A DNA stretch of 64,000 bases from Bolinopsis microptera (GCF_026151205.1 NC_087075.1:14151628-14215627); one strand, 5' to 3'; counted from the stretch's first letter, positions 11,950 to 21,872 are shown. The notes: generated by a model from the letters alone, not told the origin. Made by a program: numbers and translations.

Positions 11950-12899
11950 ATGCTTCCTCCTCTTCCTCCTCCTCCTCCTCTTCCACCGCCTCAGTCATCC
12001 TCCTCAGTCCTCCTCCTCCTCCTGAGTCCTCCTCCTGGGTCCTCCTCCTGAGTCCTCCTCCTCCTCCTCTTCATCCTCCTCCTCTTCATCCTCCTCCTCT
12101 TCCTCCTCAGTCCTCAGTCCTTCTCCTCAGTCCTCCTCCTCAGTCCTCATCCTTCTCCTCAGTCCTCTTCAGTCCTCCTCCTCAGTCCTCCCCTCAGTCC
12201 CCCTCCTCCTCCTTCTATTCAGTCCTCCTCCTCATCCTCCTCAGTTCTCCTCAGTCCTCCTCCTTCTCAGTCCTCCTGAGTCCTCCTCCTGAGTCCTCCT
12301 CCTCCTCCCCCTCCCTCTCAGTCATCCTCCTCAGCCATCCTCCTCAGTCCTCCTCCTCTGCAGTCCTCATCATCCTCCTCAGTCCTCCTCCTCCTGGGTC
12401 CTCCTCCTCCTCTTCATCCTCCTCCTCTTCCTCCTCAGTCCTCAGTCCTTCTCCTCAGTTCTCCTCCTCATCCTTCTCGTCAGTCCTCCTCATCCTCAGT
12501 CCTCCCCCAGTCCCCCTCCTCCTCCTATTCAGTCCTCCTCCTCCTCCTCCTCAGTTCTCCTCCTTCTCATTCCTCCTTCTGAGTCCTCCTCATTCCTCCT
12601 TCTGAGTCCTCCTCATTCCTCCTTCTGAGTCCTCCTCCTCCTTTTTCTCCTGAGTCTTCCTCCTGGGTCCTCTTTCTCCTCCTCCTCCTCCTCCCTCTCA
12701 GTCATCCTCCTCAGTCATCCTCCTCAGCCATCCTCCTCAGCCATCCTCCTCCGCGATCCTCCTCAGCGATCCTCCTCAGTACTCCTCAGTCCTCCTCCTT
12801 CTCAGTCCTCCTCAGTCATCCTTCTCCTCCTCCTCCTCCTGGGGGGACAAAAACGGACAAAAACGGACAACAAAATAACAAAAATGGAAATAATATTTA

Positions 12900-12931
<32 letters not shown>

Positions 12932-13942
12932 CTCCTCCTCCTCTTCCCCTCCTCCTCCTCCTCCTCCTCCTCCTCCTCCTCCTCCTCCTCCTCCTCCTCC
13001 TCAGTCATCCTCCTCCTCCTCCTGAGTCCTCCTCCTGGGTCCTCCTCCTGGGACCTCCTCCTCTTAGGTCCACCTCCTCTTCATCCTCCTCCTCTTCCTC
13101 CTCAGTCCTCAGTCCTCCTCCTCAGCTCAGTTCTCCTTCTCAGTCCTCCTCCTCATCCTTTTCCTCAGTCCTCCTCCTCCTCAGTCCTGCCCAGTCCCCC
13201 TCCTCCTCCTATTCACTCCTCCTCCTCCTCCTCCTCCTCCTCCTCCTCCTCCTCCTCCTCCTCCTCCTCCTCAGTCCTCCTCCTCCTCAGTCCTCCTCCT
13301 TCTCAGTCCTCCTCCTCCTCCTCAGTCCTCCTCCTACTCAGTCATCCTCCTCAGTCCTCCTCCTCCTCCTCCTGGGTCCTCCTCCTGGGTCTTCCTGATC
13401 CTCCTCAGTCCTCTTCCTCCTCCCCTCCTCAGTCCTTCTTTTACTCCTCCTCGTCCTCAACAGTCCTCCTTCTCCCCAGTCCTCCTCCTCCTCCTGGGGC
13501 CTTTTCCTGGGTCCTCCTCCAGGGTCCTCATCCTCCTGGTTCCTCCTCCTCCTGCTTCTCCTCCTCAGTCCTTCTCCTCTTCCTCCTCCTCCTCAGTCTT
13601 CCTCATATTCCTCAGTCCTCCCCCAGTCACCCTCCTCCTCAGTCCTCCCCCAGTCACCCTCCTCCTCATCCTCATCCTCCTCATCAGTCCTCCTTCGCCT
13701 TCTCAGTCCTCCTCTTCAGTCCTCCTCCTCCTCCTTTTCCTGGTTCCTCCTCCTCAGTCCGCATTCTCCTCCACAGTCCTTCTCAGTCCTTCTCCCAGTC
13801 ACCCTCTTCCTCATCCTCCTCATCAGTCCTCCTTCTCTCTAGTCCTCCTCCTCAGTCCTCCTCCTCCTCCTCCTGGGTTCTCCTCCTGGATCCCTCTTCT
13901 CCTCCTCAGTCCTTCTCCTCCTCCTCCTCAGTTATCCTCCTC
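11950..13942 (+). repeat. 2 kb pyrimidine-rich CTC/CCT expansion in two blocks
   Basis: Almost pure C+T with CTCCTC and CTCAGTC motifs. It forms two blocks of about 1 kb, each starting with the same leader (ACGGACAAAAA.. then AACATTTAGATGCTTCCTCC at 11941 and AATATTTAGATGCTTCCTCC at 12890), so the expansion itself was duplicated. Long frames reading Ser/Pro/Leu on + or Glu/Arg on - are composition artefacts. Such tracts can form triplex (H-DNA) structures. Confidence 0.93.
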
Positions 13943-13944
13943 AT

Positions 13945-14118
13945 ATGAACCTTATATGTTGTAACTGTTCTGTCGATGTGGAACAGGCCTGTTTGACTTT
14001 CAGATGTTCATGTAGGAAATATGGCTTCAATTGTTTGCCAGCTTGTGGACGATGCCATGGTATGAACTGCACAAACATTAGACATGATGAACCTGAAGAA
14101 CAAGCGAATTTTGATTAA
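13945..14118 (+). pseudogene. C-terminal cysteine-rich motif of the same transposon gene
   Basis: A 57-codon frame right after the CTC tract. It has the pattern C-x2-C-x8-C-x4-C-x-C-x6-C-x4-C-x2-C-x4-C with the words RCSCRKYGFNC, ACGRCHG and NCTN, then an acidic end. This matches the cysteine-rich tail (similar in spirit to tesmin/TSO1 CXC zinc motifs) that I recall at the end of the uncharacterised invertebrate proteins whose middle block lies at 11303-11830. The two parts are probably the 5' and 3' remains of one gene with an internal deletion. An ATG at 13945 lets it read alone, but I doubt it is made as a separate protein. Confidence 0.55.
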
Positions 14119-14209
14119 TATTAACTGTGTATTAATAATTGTCATGGTACTTACTGAGAATACACATTTTAGATTAACTGTATTTGTTATTTGTAGATAA
14201 GTTTTTAAA

Positions 14210-14600
14210 TAGATTTGAAATAAGCGTTAAAAATAATTTGGTGTTTTTTTTTCGAAATTTCAATAAAATTGAGAAAAAATTCGAAAAATTCCATTTATTT
14301 CGAAAAATAAAGCTCCAATCGTTCTGAAACTATCATTCGCCTGCCATAATGTGGCCATTGCGGTCATTTTGCACCCCCTATGGAGATCTCAAGACCTTCG
14401 GGAGCCGAATAACCAATATTAGGGGTGGGGCGTATGGGTTCCTGGAGAAAAATGACTATAAAAATTTTTGCCCAAAAGTTTCAGCTGGACGGTTTTTTTT
14501 GGTGGTTCCTGGGACTATGGACAACACATTCCTGTAGACAAACCTTTGTTACGAATTTGTTCACAGATTGACCCATAAACAGCAATTCTTGCCCTAACTA
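14210..14600 (-). repeat. Right terminal inverted repeat of the 3.73 kb element
   Basis: Inverted partner of 10869-11250, ending CTTGCCCTAACTA at 14600, followed by the TGA duplication at 14601-14603. Confidence 0.9.
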
Positions 14601-14603
14601 TGA

Positions 14604-16254
14604 GCAGAGAAAGAAGATAGAATCTCTGATTCAATGTATAGAAAAGGACACAACTATCCGTCAGTTCACTGCGTATCCTAATTTCAGTAAACAATTTAAA
14701 GGACAGTTCCAGGCTAGTGAAGATACAAAACTTCAGCTAAGCGATTCAGAATTATCTACTGTGATATTCCATGAGGACATTGTCGACGAGGACTTATCCA
14801 GCGATGACATCTCATCAGACGAGGACTTATCAAGTTTTGGTTCTTGGTGGAATAACAACGCAACAATAGCTCAAGATACAAGAATTAATCATGATGCCTT
14901 TCAGAAAGTTAGAAATATGTTACTTGCTATCTGGGCTACCGATAAAAACTGCGATCAATCGAAATGTAGTTTAGCAAACTGCATATTAAACATTGATGAA
15001 CGGCTAAAATCAGGAAAATTTACATTTTTACCAAAAAAAGGGAAGAATTGTGTACAGAATCCTGGAGTTGTAACAGCCCCTGATGTTATCAGAAACTTCG
15101 TTAAAGTGGAGAACCTGACACTAGAACAATATGAAGCGTTCGAATCAAGCGAGAATCTGTTGTGGATTAATGGACCCGCAGGGGCGGGGAAAAGTGTAAT
15201 ACTTTGCGGAGGAATAATAAAACTTGTACAACTTAATGAGGACAATAAAGTTGTGTTATTCAAATTGGGCGGTGATGGTAACAACTGTCAACTTTATCAG
15301 CGTGCATTAAAGAATGCTGATGTAGAATATCAAGAGACCAGCATGTCTGACGTCACAGAACTAGTTACTCCTATATCAGAGAGTGAGTGTAAAGTTATCA
15401 TCGTAGAGATAACATACGACGATGTACAAAAGTTAACAGATACAATCAGTGATGTAACCAACTGTCACATTTTCATCGATGATATACAGGAGTTATTATA
15501 TTACAGCGAAACTGAGGAGTGTAGTGTGCTGATGGACAAGTTGGTATTATTAGAGTGCTCTGTCAGGGTTGCATGTGACATGGCACAGGGTCATTTGAGT
15601 TTGAGTAAACAGGGAGTTATTGACACACTAAGAATGATAAATGACAAACTATCATCCACTCAGTTGGGACGTTTATCAATGAGCCTTAGAAATACATGTG
15701 ATTTATCTGACATCTTATGTGTAATACGAGAACAATTAAGAGAATTATATTCAGAAATACCTGATGTATTAGATATGATTTTACCTATACAATTACAAGG
15801 ACATTTTATACACGGTACATTACCTGTCATACATGTGTTTCATGATTTCAATGTTACTAGTATTATGCATGTATTTAATAATGAGCTTGATAGATTATGT
15901 GATGAATTAAATTATTCTGATATAGGTATAGTACCTACTAATGTCACCAATAGGGCAATGTCACAAGTTGAGGACAGTGTTAATATGAGATGTGGTAACA
16001 CTGGTAGTAAGATTGCAGTGTGTAACAGTGGGGCTAGTTATTCTGCTCAGTGGCCAGCTGTAATAGTACTGTACAGAGTGGGGCACAGGGAGGAGGATGA
16101 CCTGACTCGACTTTACTTAGCGTTATCCAGAGCACGTGTTTACTGCTCTGTTGTTATATTCCCATTTAGGGAGGGTGAAACATTAGACGATTCACCTCAC
16201 ATCTTACGTTTGTTAGATAAACTGTGTAACTTTGCTCGTATTATACGGCATTAA
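14604..16254 (+). pseudogene. NERD-domain / SF1 helicase-like gene, 3' part
   Basis: Continues the gene begun at 10405, in frame once the transposon is removed. In joined numbering, an acidic serine-rich linker lies near 217-233, LTLEQYEAFE near 327-336, the Walker A loop GPAGAGKS at 345-352, a Walker B-like IFIDDIQEL at 444-452, then SAQWPAVIVLY and LALSRARVYC (about 659-668). These last two resemble motifs V and VI of UvrD/Rep-type superfamily-1 helicases. The frame is open to the stop at 16252-16254 with no other lesion, so the disruption looks recent. No intron is needed. With the N-terminal NERD domain this is a nuclease-helicase fusion. The substrate is unknown. A role in DNA repair or in defence against foreign DNA is inference only. 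Confidence 0.8.
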
Positions 16255-16380
16255 ATTTTATATTACTGTGTAATAACGTTGGTGGGTGACGAGTTCAATT
16301 TTTCAGAAACAAGTATACACAAGCCTTTAATGTGTGGCTATTGATTTCATATGAAATAATTGACGATTTTCGAAATTTTG

Positions 16381-16454
16381 ACCCAACCGGGATTCGAACT
16401 CGCAACCTCCGGGTTAAAGGCCCAAGACTATCAACCGATTACGCCACTGATGCG
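16381..16454 (-). other. tRNA-like sequence (pseudogene or SINE head)
   Basis: On the minus strand it has a B-box-like GAGTTCGAATCCCGG, an A-box-like AGTGGCGTAATCGGTTGA, and an anticodon arm with a good stem (TTGGG/CCCGG) around a TTT triplet. The acceptor ends pair poorly, base 33 is C instead of T, and the T stem has mismatches. It is therefore unlikely to be a working tRNA-Lys and is more likely a tRNA-derived SINE head or pseudogene. Confidence 0.5.
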
Positions 16455-16751
16455 ACATTTGTACAAATATATTAAGCTAGCAATTATGACTTGCAGATAA
16501 TTTCACCCACTAACCTAAGTATTACTATTATTTAATTGTGTTTCCTTTTTGATTTATTGCTAAATATTACAGTGTTTTGTATCGAAATGTTTTATACAAT
16601 AATATAAATGAGCCAGAATGAACATAGTAATTATATTTGTCATTCGTGGTTTGGAAACAGCAAAATTACCCCAAAATATGAAGAATGTCAAAAAGTAAAA
16701 ACGGGACCACTACTCTGCCTAATAAACTATTGACTATTAATATAATTTGTT
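16455..16751. other. AT-rich spacer, no gene seen
   Basis: Lies between the NERD-helicase gene and the Merlin element. No coding or structured signal seen. Confidence 0.5.
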
Positions 16752-16769
16752 GGCAACTAGAACGAACAC

Positions 16770-17022
16770 CGATGGGACATTAAGACAACATTAAGACACA
16801 TTAAGACAACAATAAGACAACATTAAGACACCAATAAGACACATTAACACAAAAATAAGACAACATTAAGACACCAATAAGACAACATTAAGACAACATT
16901 AACGCAACAAACACCAATAAGACAACAAACGATAAGACAACATTAAGACAACATTAAGGCATCATTAAGGCAACATTAAGGCAACATTAAAGCAACAAAT
17001 TCGTTTAAGACAACAAATTATG
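16770..17022 (+). repeat. Left subterminal array of TTAAGACAAC (10-bp unit)
   Basis: About 20 degenerate copies of ACATTAAGACA / CAATAAGACA. The inverted counterpart fills the right arm (18735-19617). Because they sit just inside both ends, the arrays may be transposase-binding sites, or simply replication-slippage expansions of the TIR. Confidence 0.88.
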
Positions 17023-17189
17023 TATAACAGTATAACACTATTTCTTCGAATATATTTTACTTTGTCAAATTATATTTTACTTCATCAACTGAGTTAGAGT
17101 AATACGAAATTGTGACTTAAACTCTGAAAATGAAATAATTAGGTCTCATTATTTATCAGGTAATACAAATTTACAGAGCAATAAATTAA

Positions 17190-18119
17190 TCAAAAATTCT
17201 TCTGAATAGGGCTGGGATATCTTGGTTGAAGGCTTTCCTCTCTTGTCAGTCCGTATCGCTTACACCACATAAATTCTGACAGGGCTACAGTCATGGCTGC
17301 TGAATCCGTTCGGGTACGACCGGTTCCTCTTCTCATGTGGTTCTTAGCGTGGAACCACATCCCTTCGCAGCTGTTGGTGTGAACACCAGTGACCGGGTCC
17401 ACAAATCCTCGACTATGGTTGACAACTTGATGAGGAAATCCGCGGTGTTGCAGGGCGTTATAACCTTTCCACTTGTCGGTGAGAATAGTTGTACCCGGTA
17501 GAACGTGCTCCTTGATGAGTGTGATTAGGGTGTTGTGATCGGGTCGATTGCCGGTACACTCCACTAAGAAGCATTCGCCAGTAGTCCTACAGAACCCACC
17601 CAGCACCCATTTTCCGACTACACGTCGACCTCTGTTATATTTTCGTTTACCGAATTTGGATTCGTCAATCTCCACTATACAGCCGACCCCACCAATCTTT
17701 CTACGTGCACCGTTGTCGAACAGGTCTTCAAGCATGCAATTTCGGATCGAGGAGAAGATGGACCGTACACAGCCGGTGCTGATGGTTATGATCCGTGCTA
17801 CGTCGCAGACGCTCAGTCGGTTGCAGAACAGCCAGATGATGTGGAGGAATACGGAGAAGGGTAGCTTGCGTTTGTGGAGGATACTCCCGGTTCTCACTGA
17901 GCAGAAGTGGTCGATGTCTGAAGAAGTGTCTGAACACTGCCAGCAGTAGCCGTCTGTGTACTTGCTCGTTGGGTATTTCTTCAAGGTCATAAAGTTGTTG
18001 CACTCTTCACAAGTTTGGAAAGGTCTCAGCATTCCGATATTCAAGCAGTACTGTAGACATTCCGTTTCCGATGATAGTGATCCGCGTCTTAACTCTTCGT
18101 AGGAGGGAAGGGAGTTCAT
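17190..18119 (-). CDS. Merlin (IS1016/ISXO2-like) DDE transposase
   Basis: A 309-codon intact frame starting at the ATG on 18119. Residues 37-62 hold two CxxC pairs (C37/C40, C59/C62), a zinc-ribbon typical of this family. A helical DNA-binding part follows (about 80-135). The catalytic core has D152 in VEIDESKFGKRK, D215 in ILTDKWKGY and E252 in NSCEGMWFHAKN, the DDE triad that cuts and joins DNA. GGFCRTTGECF and GVHTNSCEG are hallmark words of ISXO2-like transposases. Length is normal for the family, and there is no stop, frameshift or intron. The terminal inverted repeats at 16752 and 19634 bound it. TATACTATTTG-type AT-rich sequence about 40 bases upstream (near 18163) may serve as promoter. 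Confidence 0.92.
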   Translation of the reverse strand: MNSLPSYEELRRGSLSSETECLQYCLNIGMLRPFQTCEECNNFMTLKKYPTSKYTDGYCWQCSDTSSDIDHFCSVRTGSILHKRKLPFSVFLHIIWLFCNRLSVCDVARIITISTGCVRSIFSSIRNCMLEDLFDNGARRKIGGVGCIVEIDESKFGKRKYNRGRRVVGKWVLGGFCRTTGECFLVECTGNRPDHNTLITLIKEHVLPGTTILTDKWKGYNALQHRGFPHQVVNHSRGFVDPVTGVHTNSCEGMWFHAKNHMRRGTGRTRTDSAAMTVALSEFMWCKRYGLTREESLQPRYPSPIQKNF

Positions 18120-18169
18120 GTTGTATCGTTAGATAAAGTGTTGGTTTGATGGCCTCTTTTTATACTATT

Positions 18170-18475
18170 TGTCACGTGAGCAGAACACGACCATCGGCCT
18201 CATTAATACCACACGATCTAATCATGACGTGAATTGTTCGATTAATACCACATTCCATAAGAACACGAACAACGGCCCTCATTAATACCACACGATCTGG
18301 TCATGACGTGAACTGTTCGATTAATACCACATTCCATAAGAACACGAACAACGGCCCTCATTAATACCACACGATCTGGTCATGACGTGAACTGTTCGAT
18401 TAATACCACATTCCATAAGAACACGAACAACGGCCCTCATTAATACCACACGATCTGGTCATGACGTGAACTGTA
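18170..18475. repeat. 79-bp tandem repeat inside the Merlin element
   Basis: Nearly four copies of a unit containing GAACACGAACAACGGCC, CATTAATACCACACGATC, GGTCATGACGTGAACTG and TTCGATTAATACCAC. The first copy is the most diverged. It lies just upstream of the transposase start, where it could affect expression. Confidence 0.9.
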
Positions 18476-18734
18476 CAATTACAAGCTGCGATCTGAGAAT
18501 CGCTAACAAGATGTTACATTATTATCTGAGGTGATTCGACATGTGATGCATCGTAAAAAGTTGAGTGAGCCAGATGTCATTTAAAGTCACGTGAGCCATG
18601 GTGGCTAGCAGTCCAAAGTATCTTAACAGATAATTTCAAAAATCTGTGTGTGTAATAATCCTACCCTTTTTAACTGCGGCAATGAAATCCCGGCCGTATA
18701 TTACATATTCTAAACATTTTTTTGCATTAATGTA

Positions 18735-19617
18735 GTCTTAAACGAGTTTGTTGTCTTAATGTTGTTTTTAAAGAATTTGTTGTTTTAATGTTGTCTTAAA
18801 TGAGTTTGTTGTCTTAATGTTGTCTTAATGTTGTCTTAATGTTGTCTTAATTGAGTTTGTTGTCTTAATGTTGTCTTAATGTTGTCTTAATGTTGTCTTA
18901 ATGTTGTCTTAATGTTGTCTTAATATTTGATCCTATTGTGTTGTCTTATCGGTGTTTGTTGTCTTAATCTTGTCTTATTGTTGTCTTATTGTTGCCTTAA
19001 TGTTGTCTTAATGTTGTCTTAATGTTGTCTTAATGTTGTCTTAATGTTTGCTTTAATGTTGCCTTAATGTTGTCTTAATGTTGTCTTAATGTTGTCTTAA
19101 TGTTGTCTTAATGTTGTCTTATCGTTTGTTGTCTTATTGGTGTTTGTTGCGTTAACGTTGTCTTATTGTTGTCTTAATGTTGTCTTAATGTTGTCTTATT
19201 GTTGTCTTAATGTTGTCTTAATGTTGTCTTAATGTCCCATCGGTGTTCGTACAAGTTGTCTTAATGTTGTCTTAATGTTGTCTTAATGTTGTCTTAATAT
19301 TTGATCCTATTGTGTTGTCTTATCGGTGTTTGTTGTCTTAATCTTGTCTTATTGTTGTCTTATTGTTGCCTTAATGTTGTCTTAATGTTGTCTTAATGTT
19401 GTCTTAATGTTGTCTTAATGTTTGCTTTAATGTTGCCTTAATGTTGTCTTAATGTTGTCTTAATGTTGTCTTAATGTTGTCTTAATGTTGTCTTATCGTT
19501 TGTTGTCTTATTGGTGTTTGTTGCGTTAACGTTGTCTTATTGTTGTCTTAATGTTGTCTTAATGTTGTCTTATTGTTGTCTTAATGTTGTCTTAATGTTG
19601 TCTTAATGTCCCATCGG
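18735..19617 (-). repeat. Right subterminal array with an internal tandem duplication
   Basis: Dozens of TTGTCTTAATG units, the inverted form of the left array. A block of about 368 bp (roughly 18893-19260) is repeated at 19261-19628 with the same internal variants (GATCCTATTGTG, TGTTGCGTTAACG). The first block already ends in the terminal motif CCCATCGGTGTTCGTACAAG at 19235, so the element carries two copies of its right end. Confidence 0.88.
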
Positions 19618-19634
19618 TGTTCGTACAAGTTGCC

Positions 19635-20605
19635 TTTTAATGACGTAATCAACAGCCAATATTGATGTATTTATTCTGAATCTGAATACATTGTAAAAGA
19701 TTTGATCTCTATTCACAATTCATGACGTTTGAAGGAAATTAATGCAATGAGCGCAATTTCGGCAACTTTTTTTTCTTTTTTACCCTCTAGAATAATAACA
19801 ATTTGACAGTATTTTAATTTTTAAATAGAACGACTTCTCCCTGGAGCAGAAAAATCGAGTTGTCAGTTGTTGAAATTAGCTCCAACTACAAGCGGCAATT
19901 TCTTTGAAGTTGGAGTCTGTCAATTGGATATTTGCCAAAGCTTAACTTCCTCAGTAAGAATATTATGCGGCGAAGTTTCTGATATTCAGATATGATTATT
20001 ATTTTACCTGGCACGCCAGTCTCAATGCGCAACGCCCTTTTCGACGCGAGCTAATTCTCGTATTAAGTGACTGTGACGTGAGAGGAGCGAGTAATAGAAT
20101 TAGACTAGCAAGCTAGGTAAATTATTATTTTAAGCTAATCGACTCACATTAAACATATCGGTATCCAAATTCAATGCATTCAGCATTAAGTTTAATCAAC
20201 AATCATCACCAATTCATTGATCGTATGATCAACCCGATGGGTCAATTAAATGCTCGGCATCGGTCAATTGATTATAATCCGTATTTCAATAGTATTAGTA
20301 GTCTAGCTAGCTCCAGTAAGCTAATAGTACTCATAGTCATTATTTTTTGACACTTGATACTGACTGTTAGTGCAAGTGTTAGTGTTACTCAACAATCTCG
20401 AATATTCGGCGGATAAAGTCAAAGAGGTTGGCGCCGTCGATCCAGTATTAGTAACGATACAATTATTATTGACCGCAGATAATACATTTTGTGTGACTAA
20501 AATATTATCCTAAACGTTGACCTAAGCTCAATAATCGTTATGAAAATTGAATATGCATGTACGTATGATTCTTTTGTTCTAAGTCAAACTTTTCGAACAA
20601 AAAAT
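19635..20605. other. Spacer with an imperfect inverted repeat, no gene seen
   Basis: AT-rich. At about 19993-20133, ATTATTATTTTACCTGGCA and an inverted CTAGGTAAATTATTATTTTA enclose about 100 bp, possibly a small degraded MITE. Otherwise nothing recognised. Confidence 0.4.
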
Positions 20606-20609
20606 ACTA

Positions 20610-21025
20610 GCCAGGTAGCGTAGTTGGTTGATCATCGGATTTGTAATCGTAAGATTGCGAGTTCGAAACCCACTGCCTGCCTAGTCGTGGGGTGAGCGTC
20701 GTTGACGCTCTGCTAAGGATCCCGAGTGGTCTATGTAGCCCCACGGTTCATAAAGCCGAATGCTCGAGAAATCGGGTGTGAGGGTTAAATGAGGAGCTGT
20801 GCTTGATCAACACAGCGAAGCCTCGGGCGAAGAAAGTGTGGTATAGTGCTTTAACCGTTGATGGCCTTAGGAACGATCCTTCGGCTTCTTGTAAAGCTCT
20901 TCCTTGAAAGTGCTGGTTTACATTGTAATGCAGGTAATGCCGAAGTAAAATAACAAAGGTGGTCGACTCATTCGATGGCCTTGTTGCGTCGCAACGAATC
21001 CTCATAAGATAAGATAAGATAAGCT
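20610..21025 (+). mobile_element. tRNA-derived SINE
   Basis: The head (20610-20682) is tRNA-like: AGGTAGCGTAGTTGGTTGA matches an A box and GCGAGTTCGAAACCC a B box, with weak acceptor and anticodon stems. A body of about 310 bp without coding sense follows. It ends in the short tandem tail ATAAGATAAGATAAGATAAG (about 21003-21024). Head, body and simple 3' tail are the classic SINE layout. The tail suggests mobilisation by a partner LINE ending in the same short repeat. A diverged piece of the same body (CAAAGG.GGTCGA..ATTCGATG) appears near 60614. Confidence 0.75.
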
Positions 21026-21872
21026 TCCCAATTTTACTCGTTGGATTCGAGAAGGTAAAACAAAAACGTTGAGTAGTGAAGCAATTTGAAAAAACTGCTG
21101 GTGTCGTTAATTTGTTTATTTTCGGAGCTGGCTGCTGCAGGTAATATCTGATGGGGTTGGCGGCCGGGTGGGTCTAATTCACACTATAAACTTATAAAAA
21201 AGTCACAGAACCTAAAACATCTGACATAATAATATTATACATATTACAATTCACACTTCCGAATTTGATGAGCGTGGCCACCAAATGTCATTTGGAAAGT
21301 AAGAAAGTTGGCAATCTGGTTTCTTATGAGAGTTAAACAAACTTGATTCCAGTTATCTATCTATCCCTTTATAGAAGTATGGTAATTTAATTATGCATCA
21401 GAGAGTAACAAACTAACATTAGAACAACAGCATTCTCTGAGACTAAGATATTTGGCAGCCGTAATATCAACAGTAATTTAAAGATGTTTGTAATTTTTGT
21501 TTAAAAAATCTGTCATTTGATCATGATTTACCCAAACATAATTTATAATTATATACTAAATGCAATCTTACACCTTGGACTTTTTTATAAACCAATATTA
21601 TTATTAACATAATATTATATGCACAATATATATATATATTATATGCGCAATATGCTAAGTTTACGATACTGCTGAAGCAACACATAATCAAATAATCAGT
21701 AACCCGGCACTATGACATAATATTGAATTACGACATCCGTGACCCTCCCTTGTACCCCTACCCGCTGAAGATTCAATTGACGTATTAAACGTATCCCTCC
21801 TCTGTAGAAATTAGGGTGGAAGCTGCGTGTGTAGGGTGACGCAGCAAGCTCTAGCGATATCATACAGCCCGG
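21026..21872. other. AT-rich spacer, no gene seen
   Basis: Contains a short TA-rich stretch near 21625-21650. No coding or repeat feature recognised. Confidence 0.5.

Larger units (their letters stand above)
10869..14600. mobile_element. 3.73 kb TIR transposon inserted in the NERD-helicase gene
   Basis: Long, nearly identical terminal inverted repeats (about 10869-11250 and 14210-14600, both ending TAGTTAGGGCAAG) bound the element. A 3-bp TGA duplication flanks it, and the host coding frame is exactly interrupted. The inside holds broken pieces of one gene (11303-11830 and 13945-14118) separated by poly-G and two long CTC-rich tracts. No intact transposase is seen, so this copy is probably non-autonomous. 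High arm identity suggests recent insertion. The 3-bp duplication would fit CACTA- or PIF/Harbinger-like systems, but the terminal bases match neither that I know of, so I leave the superfamily open. Confidence 0.85.
16752..19634 (-). mobile_element. Merlin-type DNA transposon, apparently complete
   Basis: The outer ends match as inverted repeats: the left end begins GGCAACTAGAACGAACACCG, and the right end reads the same on the other strand with two mismatches. The match continues through GATGGGACATTAAGACAAC into arrays of the 10-bp motif TTAAGACAAC. A single intact transposase gene (17190-18119, minus) lies inside, along with a 79-bp tandem repeat upstream of it. I could not see a convincing target-site duplication; the family usually makes one of 8-9 bp. 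The element has about 2.9 kb and looks potentially autonomous. Confidence 0.85.

Noticed and set aside
12802-13948. Frames of up to 354 codons rich in Ser, Pro, Leu or Glu
   Set aside because: They follow a CTC/CCT repeat. Stop codons are rare in such DNA, so length means nothing.
16381-16454. Functional tRNA-Lys gene
   Set aside because: Acceptor pairing is poor, T33 is missing and the T stem has mismatches; kept only as tRNA-like.
20748-21005. An 85-codon minus-strand protein
   Set aside because: It lies wholly inside the SINE body and has no recognisable domain.
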